A stretch of 64,000 nt of DNA from Shimia sp. Alg240-R146. Its GTDB lineage: Bacteria; Pseudomonadota; Alphaproteobacteria; Rhodobacterales; Rhodobacteraceae. The DNA lies in assembly GCF_947331465.1 (NCBI RefSeq), contig NZ_CAMZOK010000002.1, positions 930,001 to 994,000 on the forward strand. The letters run 5' to 3'. The notes beneath the pieces are model-generated. The model was not told the origin of the DNA. It saw nothing but the letters and a program-made list of their open reading frames with translations, and searched no databases. Position numbers and translations under genes: made by a program. This document shows positions 57,790-64,000 of this stretch, piece after piece; positions within the stretch are counted from its first letter, which is position 1, and every line of letters begins with the position of its first letter.

Positions 57790-58998
57790 ATGAAACGGGT
57801 GGTTATCACCGGAGCCGGAACGGTCAACGCGCTTGGCCACAATGTTGGGCAAACGCTCGAGGCAATGCGAGAAGGTCGCTGTGGCATTGGGCCATTGGAC
57901 CTGCGTGACGTGGAACGGCTTGCCGTCCAAATCGGCGCGCAAGTGCAAGACTTTGAATCCGAAAAGCTTTTTAACCGCCAGCAGATTGCGCTGTTTGATC
58001 GTTTTACCCAGTTTGCTCTGGTTGCCGCCCGTGAGGCCATCGGTCAATCAGGTCTGGAATTTCACGGCGATCTCGCCGCCAAATCAGGCGTTGTGTTTGG
58101 CAATTCCGGCGGCGGTATGCAGACGCTCGATGAAAACTACCGGTCTGTGTACGAAGACGGAAAGAACCGCGTGCACCCGTTTGTGGTGCCCAAGTTGATG
58201 AACAACGCGGCTGCCAGCCATGTGAGCATGGAATTTAACCTCAAAGGGCCCAGTTTCACAGTGGCGTCTGCCTGTGCCAGTTCCAATCACGCGATGGCGC
58301 AGGCCTTTCAGATGGTGCGCAGCGGCATGTCTCCGGTGATGATCACCGGCGGCGCGGAATCGATGTTGTGTTTCGGTGGTGTCAAAGCATGGGAAGGGTT
58401 GCGCGTTATGTCCAAAGACGCATGCCGGCCGTTTTCAGCCAACCGCAATGGCATGGTGCAAGGCGAAGGGGCTGGTGCTTTTGTTTTTGAGGAACTCGAC
58501 CATGCCAAGGCGCGTGGCGCCGATATCCTCGCCGAAGTTGTGGGGTTTGCCATGAGTTCGGACGCTGCTGACATTGTGATGCCTTCAAAACAGGGTGCGG
58601 CGCGGGCAATTTCCGGCGCACTGGAAAACGCTGGTCTGAACCGCGAGGATGTGGGCTACATCAATGCCCATGGCACGGGAACCGCGGCCAACGACAAAAC
58701 CGAATGCAGCGCTGTGGCCGATGTGTTTGGCCCGCATGCAGACGCGTTGATGATGTCGTCGACCAAATCCATGCATGGGCATCTGATCGGCGGAACCGGT
58801 GCAGTAGAACTTTTGGCCTGTATTATGGCTGTGCGCGATGGCGTTGTTGCCCCAACCATCAGCTATGAAGAAGCAGACCCGGAATGTGCAATTGACGTGG
58901 TGCCAAACGAGGCCCGCGACGCCACCGTTGAGGTAGCGCTCAGCAACGCTTTTGCGTTTGGCGGCTTGAACGCAGTTCTGGCGTTACGTCGGTTTTAG
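57790..58998 (+). CDS. Beta-ketoacyl-ACP synthase (FabF-like)
   Basis: The protein has 402 residues from the ATG at 57790 (AGGGAAAG upstream). The Cys-His-His triad of condensing enzymes is complete: Cys162 in VASACASSNHAM, His in INAHGTGTAANDKTE and His in KSMHGHLIGGTGAVE. The N-terminal VVITGAGTVNALGHNV and GGAESMLCFGGV stretches match KAS I/II enzymes. It follows a dedicated ACP, so it is probably a chain-elongating synthase for a special acyl product rather than the main FabF, whose usual partner fabD-fabG-acpP genes are absent here. Confidence 0.9.
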   Translation: MKRVVITGAGTVNALGHNVGQTLEAMREGRCGIGPLDLRDVERLAVQIGAQVQDFESEKLFNRQQIALFDRFTQFALVAAREAIGQSGLEFHGDLAAKSGVVFGNSGGGMQTLDENYRSVYEDGKNRVHPFVVPKLMNNAAASHVSMEFNLKGPSFTVASACASSNHAMAQAFQMVRSGMSPVMITGGAESMLCFGGVKAWEGLRVMSKDACRPFSANRNGMVQGEGAGAFVFEELDHAKARGADILAEVVGFAMSSDAADIVMPSKQGAARAISGALENAGLNREDVGYINAHGTGTAANDKTECSAVADVFGPHADALMMSSTKSMHGHLIGGTGAVELLACIMAVRDGVVAPTISYEEADPECAIDVVPNEARDATVEVALSNAFAFGGLNAVLALRRF

Positions 58999-59017
58999 GC
59001 CAATCGCAGAAACAAAA

Positions 59018-59050
59018 ACGCCGCCCAAAAAATCGGGCGGCGTCTTCTGT
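59018..59050. terminator. Bidirectional terminator after the ketoacyl synthase gene
   Basis: A 9-bp stem, ACGCCGCCC/GGGCGGCGT, with an 8-base A-rich loop is followed by TCTTCTGTTT and preceded by AAACAAAAA, so it can end the lpxD operon and the convergent ialB gene. Confidence 0.8.
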
Positions 59051-59066
59051 TTACATACTGAAAAGA

Positions 59067-59663
59067 TCAGTTTGGAACGGCAGCCGCTTTGTCGAAGGCG
59101 GCAGTGAAGCCTTTCAATGACATTGTGACTGTCACGATCTGATCCGGCGCCACAGCAGGCACAATCACGATTGAAGCCTGTGTGCCACTCTTCAATGCAG
59201 TCACGTCTTCTTCGGTCAAGCCAAGGCGCGAGATGCATCCAACCTGATTGCAAAAGGCGAATGGGTAGCGCCGAGCATTCTCGCCATCCACAGTGATGGT
59301 CAACTGTGCAGGCAGCAAAGTTTCAAGTGGCACGATAATGGTGGCGCCTGCGATTGCAGTCCCATCGGGCGCGGGCAGCTTGAACAACGTGACCTCCGAC
59401 AGAGGGCTGCCGTTTTGATCTTTCATCAATTGGTACAAACGGCACGGGCGCGGCTCCGGACCGTCTTTGGCGCATTGCAGATCCCAATCGCCGTGAATTT
59501 CCGACGTGACATCTGCGGCTGTTCCGGTTGCACCTTGCGGTGCTTGCTCGACCTTTTGGCCGACAGACAGTGAGCCGTCGGACAGGGATCCAACTTGGGC
59601 CAATGTGGGGCCGGAAGAGACCGCGAAGACCGCAGCAACGAGGAGGTGGTAAAACTTGGGCAT
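59067..59663 (-). CDS. IalB family (invasion-associated locus B) exported protein
   Basis: The protein has 198 residues from the ATG at 59663 (GGGAAA upstream; ATGs 4 and 5 codons earlier are possible). The signal peptide is MPKFYHLLVAAVFAVSSGPTLA. The IalB domain shows GDWDLQCAKDG with a conserved first Cys, PCRLYQLMKDQNGSPLSEVTLF, and CNQVGCISRLGL with two further cysteines. In Bartonella IalB is tied to erythrocyte entry. In free-living roseobacters the family is common, probably periplasmic, and has no known role. It is convergent with the ketoacyl synthase gene. Confidence 0.9.
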   Translation of the reverse strand: MPKFYHLLVAAVFAVSSGPTLAQVGSLSDGSLSVGQKVEQAPQGATGTAADVTSEIHGDWDLQCAKDGPEPRPCRLYQLMKDQNGSPLSEVTLFKLPAPDGTAIAGATIIVPLETLLPAQLTITVDGENARRYPFAFCNQVGCISRLGLTEEDVTALKSGTQASIVIVPAVAPDQIVTVTMSLKGFTAAFDKAAAVPN

Positions 59664-59812
59664 GAGATTTCCCATCAATAGCGTGAAGTTGCCTTCCGAT
59701 TACCACGCCGTTTATCGGATGTCAGAAAAAAGCGCATCACAGGTCCGCGAAGTATCGCAAATTTTTCAAGCATGAGGATTGGGAGCGTGTTGCTGCAGGT
59801 TGGTGCCGGAAT

Positions 59813-59918
59813 AAAAAAAAGGGGCCCAAAACATGGGCCCCCTTTTATTTTCACTCCCCGTCGGACTGGCCGACTTATTCATTGCCCAGAAACTACGAGG
59901 TTATTTCCGTACCGTCAA
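59813..59918 (-). ncRNA. Candidate small RNA with its own promoter and terminator
   Basis: On the minus strand a promoter TTGACG (59918-59913), 17 bases, TAGTTT (59895-59890) would start an RNA near 59883. It contains a hairpin GTCGG-CCAGT-CCGAC and ends in an intrinsic terminator GGGGCCCA/TGGGCCCC with eight T residues (59820-59813). The product is about 70 nt and has no convincing reading frame. Because ialB lies 150 bases further on the same strand, the unit may instead be an ialB leader with an attenuator. The remaining 458 bases between ialB and the DUF853 gene hold an inverted repeat ATTTCCGTAC/GTACGGAAAT and nothing else I can name. Confidence 0.5.
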
Positions 59919-60121
59919 CAGCAAGTTTTGCGTTTTTTTTAGGGATTTCGATAGGTTACTTGTTAACAATCCCGAGCCCGTACGGAAATGAAACAAAAAG
60001 AATTTGTGCGCTTTGCGAGAGCTTGGGATTACCGATTGAGGGCTGGCGACTGTGATCAACCCGCCTTATCGTGGAATGATGTCGAAGGGCACACAAAGCA
60101 TTGAAAAAACCGGAGACGGAC

Positions 60122-61669
60122 ATGGACGGTAAAGTATTCATTGGCGGCGGTGGGCAAGACTACGGCGACAAGCAAGGGCTTACGCTCAAATATGCGAACC
60201 GGCACGGCTTGATAGCAGGCGCCACAGGGACCGGAAAAACTGTGACCCTGCAAATTCTGGCCGAGGGATTTTCCAAAGCTGGGGTCCCCGTATTTTTGTC
60301 TGACGTGAAAGGAGATCTTTCAGGGTTGGCCGCAGCAGGCAGCGAGACGTTTAAGCTTCATCAGGCGTTTACCGACCGAGCGACACAAATCGGGTTTGAT
60401 AACTACGCCTATGAGTCCTTTCCGGTCACTTTCTGGGATTTGTTTGGCGATCAAGGCCACCCGGTGCGCACCACAGTCTCTGAAATGGGCCCACTGTTGC
60501 TGGCGCGCTTAATGGAGCTGACAGAGGCACAGGAAGGCGTTCTCAACATTGCGTTCCGGCTGGCCGACCAGAAAGGCTTGCCGTTGCTGGATCTTAAGGA
60601 CCTACAGTCTTTACTGGTTTGGCTTGGTGAGAACCGCGGCGAGATTGCGTTGCGCTATGGCAATGTGTCGGTGCATTCCATTGGCGCCATTCAGCGACGG
60701 CTTCTGGTTTTGGAAAACCAGGGCGCGAGCAAATTGTTCGGCGAACCGGCCTTGGATTTGATGGACATCATGCATGTGGGTGCCGACGGACGTGGACAGA
60801 TCAATGTGCTGGCAGCCGACAAGCTGATGGGTGCGCCGCGTCTTTACGCGACATTCCTGCTTTGGCTTCTGTCCGAACTCTTTGAGGAATTGCCAGAAGT
60901 TGGGGATCCGGACAAACCCAAACTTGTCTTCTTTTTTGATGAGGCGCATCTGTTGTTTGACGGCGCCCCTAAGGCTTTGGTCGACAAGGTTGAGCAGGTC
61001 GCGCGCCTGATCCGCTCCAAAGGGGTGGGGGTGTATTTCGTCACGCAAAACCCCGACGATATTCCCGAAGACATCCTTGGTCAGCTTGGCAATCGCGTTC
61101 AACACGCGCTGCGCGCCTTTACTGCCCGCGACCGCAAAGCGTTGAAAATGGCGTCTGAAACCTATCGACCCAATCCTCGTTTTGACACCGAGGCGGCGAT
61201 CCGAGAAGTCGGGGTCGGGGAAGCCGTGACATCGATGCTGATGAAGAAAGGCGTCCCCGGCATCGTGGAGCGGACTTTGATCCGCCCGCCGAGCTCACAA
61301 CTTGGCCCGCTTGATCCCTCAGAACGACGCGCTGTGATGGCGGCCTCGCCGATGGCGGGCAAATACGACCAATTGAACGACCGCCGGTCCGCTTATGAGA
61401 TCCTAAAAGAGCGGGCGGACAGTGCGGCCGCTGCAGCGCAAGAAGCGGAAGCCAAAGAAGAAGAGATGAGTGTGGCAGAGAGGGAGTTTTCTGCGGCACG
61501 GCGGTACTCAGGCACGCGCGTGCGGCGGTCATCGTCGCGCACATTGCGCGTCAGAGCCGATGATACGTTTGGCGAGGCCATGACCAAGATGGTCGTGAAA
61601 GAGTTGTCCGGCACCACAGGCCGGCGCATTGTGCGTGGCGTATTGGGCGGCTTGTTCAAGGGACGCTGA
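60122..61669 (+). CDS. DUF853 family HerA-like ATPase
   Basis: The protein has 515 residues from the ATG at 60122 (GGAG upstream; a TTG 7 codons earlier is less likely). Walker A is [13 protein letters not shown] near residues 33-45. Walker B is [15 protein letters not shown] near 265-279, followed by the sensor region [16 protein letters not shown]. The HerA/FtsK-like motor core is intact. The C-terminal part has a coiled-coil Ala/Glu run ([19 protein letters not shown]), then Arg/Ser-rich sequence. DUF853 proteins are widespread and uncharacterised; a DNA-handling role is guessed from HerA. No nuclease partner (NurA) is adjacent. Confidence 0.9.
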   Translation: MDGKVFIGGGGQDYGDKQGLTLKYANRHGLIAGATGTGKTVTLQILAEGFSKAGVPVFLSDVKGDLSGLAAAGSETFKLHQAFTDRATQIGFDNYAYESFPVTFWDLFGDQGHPVRTTVSEMGPLLLARLMELTEAQEGVLNIAFRLADQKGLPLLDLKDLQSLLVWLGENRGEIALRYGNVSVHSIGAIQRRLLVLENQGASKLFGEPALDLMDIMHVGADGRGQINVLAADKLMGAPRLYATFLLWLLSELFEELPEVGDPDKPKLVFFFDEAHLLFDGAPKALVDKVEQVARLIRSKGVGVYFVTQNPDDIPEDILGQLGNRVQHALRAFTARDRKALKMASETYRPNPRFDTEAAIREVGVGEAVTSMLMKKGVPGIVERTLIRPPSSQLGPLDPSERRAVMAASPMAGKYDQLNDRRSAYEILKERADSAAAAAQEAEAKEEEMSVAEREFSAARRYSGTRVRRSSSRTLRVRADDTFGEAMTKMVVKELSGTTGRRIVRGVLGGLFKGR

Positions 61670-61693
61670 TTGGCCACCGAACTATTTGACAAC

Positions 61694-61727
61694 AAAAAGG
61701 GCGCCCCGCGGGACGCCCTTTTTCTTT
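61694..61727. terminator. Terminator between DUF853 gene and livM
   Basis: An 8-bp stem, AAAGGGCG/CGCCCTTT (61696-61721), with a GC-rich loop leads into TTTTTCTTT on the plus strand. The A run on the left gives a usable T run for the convergent livM transcript. Confidence 0.8.
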
Positions 61728-63030
61728 ATTTCTCCGGGATAAGACCCCTTGGGCTGAACCTCAGCACCAAGAGCAATATCACCCCCATGGTCAACAAGCG
61801 CATATGCGCGGCACTGTCGATCAGGTGCTTCTTGAGCCCGCTGCCTTCGGCCATGCCGGAGGTGATCATCTGCATCAGCCACAAACCCATCGGCTCCACC
61901 TGAACCCACAGGAACCAGATCAGGAAACCGCCAAGTACGGCGCCAAGGTTATTGCCGGACCCGCCAACAATCACCATCACCCAGATCAGGAAGGTATAGC
62001 GCAGCGGCTGATACGTGCCGGGGGTCAGTTGACCATCCAGCGTTGTCATCATCGCACCGCCAATACCGCAAATCGCGGAGCCCAGCACAAATATTTGCAA
62101 ATGGCGGTTGGTGACGTCCTTGCCCATCGCCTCAGCGGCGACTTCGTTGTCACGGATCGCGCGCATCATGCGGCCCCACGGGCTTTTGAGGGCAAGCTGA
62201 GCCATCACAAAGATCAGAACCAGCACGACCGCAAACAAGACCGAGTAGTTGAGTTTGACAAAGATCGACGAAGCGGTTGCCACATCCATGCCAAGGCCCT
62301 CGGCGCGATTGATAAAGCTAGAGCTGTTTTGCAGGTCGATCTCGTAAGGCACCGGACGGTCCAGCCCGACGACGTTTTTCACGCCACGCGCAAGCCAGTC
62401 TTCGTTCTTCATCACGGCAATGATGATTTCCGCGATGCCCAACGTTGCAATCGCGAGGTAGTCAGACCGCAAACCCAACGCCGTCTTACCAATCAACCAA
62501 GCCACACCGGCCGCCAACAAGCCGCCCATGGGCCAAGCCAAAAGCACGGGCAGGTTCAGCCCCCCAAGGTTGCCTTGCAGGGCAGGGTTGATCGCCTCAA
62601 CCGCTTCCACACCGGGATCAAAAATACCGCGATAAAGGAAGAACCCGCCAACCAGAATGGCAATGGTCGCGATGTTGCGCGCACGGCCCACGGCCATGCG
62701 CTGTCGCACCATAACCGTGCCAACAATCGTGCCTGCGCCCGCCAACAAAGCGATCACAATACGCCAGCCGCCGGCACTCCAGGCACCTTCAACAGGGGCT
62801 GCGGATGTCAGAACCACAGCCAAGCCGCCAAGCGCCACAAAGCCCATGACACCAACGTTGAACAGCCCGGCAAAGCCCCATTGCAGGTTTACACCCAGCG
62901 CCATGATGGCCGAAATCAGCCCCATGTTGAGAATGAGCAGAGCAACGTTCCAGCTTTGCATAAATCCGGTCAATGCGATCATCGCAAAGACCAGCACAAA
63001 AAGAGCGGTGTTTTTCACAGGTTCGCTCAT
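61726..63030 (-). CDS. livM: Branched-chain amino acid ABC transporter permease LivM
   Basis: The protein has 434 residues with about ten hydrophobic helices. LivM/BPD_transp_2 family marks are ILNMGLISAIMALGVNLQWGFAGLFNVGVMGFVALGG, YLAIATLGIAEIIIAVMKNE, and the coupling helix SPWGRMMRAIRDNEVAAEAMGKDVTNR. The late segment GSGNNLGAVLGGFLIWF is also typical. It is longer than E. coli LivM near residues 100-160 because of an extra helix pair. Its ATG overlaps the livH stop (63027-63030), so the two permeases are coupled. The ATPase and binding-protein genes must lie outside the window. Confidence 0.95.
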   Translation of the reverse strand: MSEPVKNTALFVLVFAMIALTGFMQSWNVALLILNMGLISAIMALGVNLQWGFAGLFNVGVMGFVALGGLAVVLTSAAPVEGAWSAGGWRIVIALLAGAGTIVGTVMVRQRMAVGRARNIATIAILVGGFFLYRGIFDPGVEAVEAINPALQGNLGGLNLPVLLAWPMGGLLAAGVAWLIGKTALGLRSDYLAIATLGIAEIIIAVMKNEDWLARGVKNVVGLDRPVPYEIDLQNSSSFINRAEGLGMDVATASSIFVKLNYSVLFAVVLVLIFVMAQLALKSPWGRMMRAIRDNEVAAEAMGKDVTNRHLQIFVLGSAICGIGGAMMTTLDGQLTPGTYQPLRYTFLIWVMVIVGGSGNNLGAVLGGFLIWFLWVQVEPMGLWLMQMITSGMAEGSGLKKHLIDSAAHMRLLTMGVILLLVLRFSPRGLIPEK

Positions 63031-64000
63031 ACCGATTTCCCCTTAAACAGGCCCGTCGGCTTAAACAGCAGAACCACAATCAGGATCACAAAGCTGACGG
63101 CAAATTTATAGTCTGTGCTGAGAAGCTGCACGAGGCTGGAAGGTTCCAGACTTTCGGGCATCAAATATTTCAGCACTTTCTTCCAAGCGTAAGTGATCGT
63201 GACCTCACTAAAGGCAATCACGAACCCACCGGCGATGGCGCCCAAGGGGCTGCCAAGACCGCCGACAATCGCTGACGCAAAGATCGGCAGCAAAAGCTGG
63301 AAGTAGACAAAGGGTTTGAAGGATTTATCCAGACCGTAAAGCACACCAGCCGTCGTCGCGAGCGCCGCCACGATCAGCCATGTGTACATCACCACACGTT
63401 CTGGGTTGATGCCCGACAAAAGCGCCAGATCCTCGTTATCCGAATAGGCGCGCATGGATTTCCCAGTGCGCGTGCGGTTCAGGAACCAGAAGAGCAGAAC
63501 CACACAGATGATCGCCACCACAACCGTGATGCCTTGCGTGGTTTTGATCGCCAGACCTTCCTTAAGGCCGGTCATGGCTTTGAATTCCCGCACCGAAATG
63601 ATGAACCTCTCGCCATCTGCGAATTTCTGATCGTTCGGCCCAATGATAAAACGTACCAGACCGTTCATGATGAACATCACGCCCATCGACACGATCACAA
63701 GGATCACGGGTTTGGCCTTTTGCTCTCGGTAAAACCGATAGACCACGCGGTCGGTGATAAGCATCAAAGCCATTGTGCCAAGAATGGCAAAGGGCAGGGC
63801 GAGCAAGGCAGTCGGCAGCACCCCAAAGCTTATGCCCATCGACTGGAACCACCACGTGATCAACACGGCCAGCATAGCGCCAAACGCCATGGTGTCGCCA
63901 TGCGCAAAGTTGGAGAACCGCAGGATGCCGTAAATAAGAGTAACCCCCAGCGCGCCAAGCGCGAGCTGACTGCCATAGGCAATCGCGGGGATAATGACAA
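63027..64000 (-). CDS. livH: Branched-chain amino acid ABC transporter permease LivH, N-terminus cut
   Basis: The reading frame is open from the right window edge to the stop at 63027, giving 324 codons without the start. The N-terminal part of the visible protein is QLALGALGVTLIYGILRFSNFAHGDTMAFGAM, the standard LivH motif at helix 2-3, so only a short piece is missing. YRFYREQKAKP, the LVSMGVMFIMNGL-like helix and the coupling segment RTGKSMRAYSDNEDLALLSGINPERVV follow. GGLGSPLGAIAGGFVIAFSE is near the C-terminus. It forms a heterodimeric channel with LivM. Confidence 0.95.
   Translation of the reverse strand, partial: VIIPAIAYGSQLALGALGVTLIYGILRFSNFAHGDTMAFGAMLAVLITWWFQSMGISFGVLPTALLALPFAILGTMALMLITDRVVYRFYREQKAKPVILVIVSMGVMFIMNGLVRFIIGPNDQKFADGERFIISVREFKAMTGLKEGLAIKTTQGITVVVAIICVVLLFWFLNRTRTGKSMRAYSDNEDLALLSGINPERVVMYTWLIVAALATTAGVLYGLDKSFKPFVYFQLLLPIFASAIVGGLGSPLGAIAGGFVIAFSEVTITYAWKKVLKYLMPESLEPSSLVQLLSTDYKFAVSFVILIVVLLFKPTGLFKGKSV

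Noticed and set aside
59766..59882. 38-codon frame on the minus strand through the small RNA candidate
   Set aside because: It runs across the strong terminator and has no ribosome site, so it is unlikely to be translated.
59926..59942. Plus-strand T run as an intrinsic terminator
   Set aside because: Only a 4-bp GCAA/TTGC stem precedes it, and no plus-strand gene ends there.
61804..63111. 435-residue open frame antisense to livM and livH
   Set aside because: Low-complexity His/Gln/Asn-rich translation, and it crosses the livM/livH junction, so it is a shadow.

Overview
This 64 kb window looks like the chromosome of a Roseobacter-group member of the Rhodobacteraceae (Alphaproteobacteria). 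The supporting signs are high-GC codon use, an iscR-iscS-suf operon of Rhodobacterales type whose IscR lacks the usual cluster cysteines, a CckA hybrid kinase, an alphaproteobacterial LexA-type box in front of recA, YejA-like and Liv-type uptake systems, and many small families common in this group (DUF2855, DUF853, IalB, DUF2235, SYLF). I see no rRNA, insertion sequence, prophage, integrase or CRISPR array. Both ends cut genes: a peptide-binding protein at the left and livH at the right.

Layout. 1-6.5 kb: peptide/microcin-type binding protein, a candidate small RNA, 3-hydroxybutyrate dehydrogenase, a DUF502 membrane protein, a pseudouridine breakdown unit (psuG-psuK plus a ThiE-like protein) and a TfoX-like protein. 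6.6-16.4 kb: tRNA methyltransferase TrmJ, heme A synthase, carboxypeptidase Taq, gyrA, a SYLF lipoprotein-like protein, DUF2855 and a radical SAM protein. 16.5-20.5 kb: zwf-pgl-pgi, the entry to the Entner-Doudoroff/pentose phosphate routes, behind a perfect LacI-type operator, then tRNA-Gly(CCC). 20.5-24.7 kb: enoyl-CoA hydratase, DUF2235 hydrolase and an ASKHA-ferredoxin protein. 24.9-32.3 kb: guaB with an RsmB-like methyltransferase, cckA behind a CtrA-type site, a sulfotransferase, and recA behind an SOS box with a coupled MOSC gene. 32.4-44.5 kb: alaS, DUF1330, a class II amidotransferase, typA, an SMR transporter, a YitT protein, icd, a membrane glycerophosphodiesterase followed by a phospholipase A2-like secreted protein, and a small hydrolase/HD operon.

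44.6-52.6 kb: the Fe-S assembly operon iscR-iscS-sufB-ybjQ-sufC-sufD-two membrane proteins-sufS, then tRNA-Arg(CCG). 52.7-61.7 kb is envelope-related: an ABC exporter membrane domain with no ATPase, a Tat-exported DUF882 protein, an L,D-transpeptidase, lpxD-acyl carrier protein-ketoacyl synthase, IalB, a second candidate small RNA and a DUF853 ATPase. 61.7-64 kb: livM and partial livH, for branched-chain amino acid uptake.

Most of the window is housekeeping. The less ordinary parts are the two promoter-hairpin-terminator units that look like small RNAs, the regulatory boxes before cckA, zwf, iscR and the DUF882/L,D-transpeptidase pair, the PLA2-like protein, and the unexplained membrane genes inside the suf operon. 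Everything was read by eye; no database search was run.
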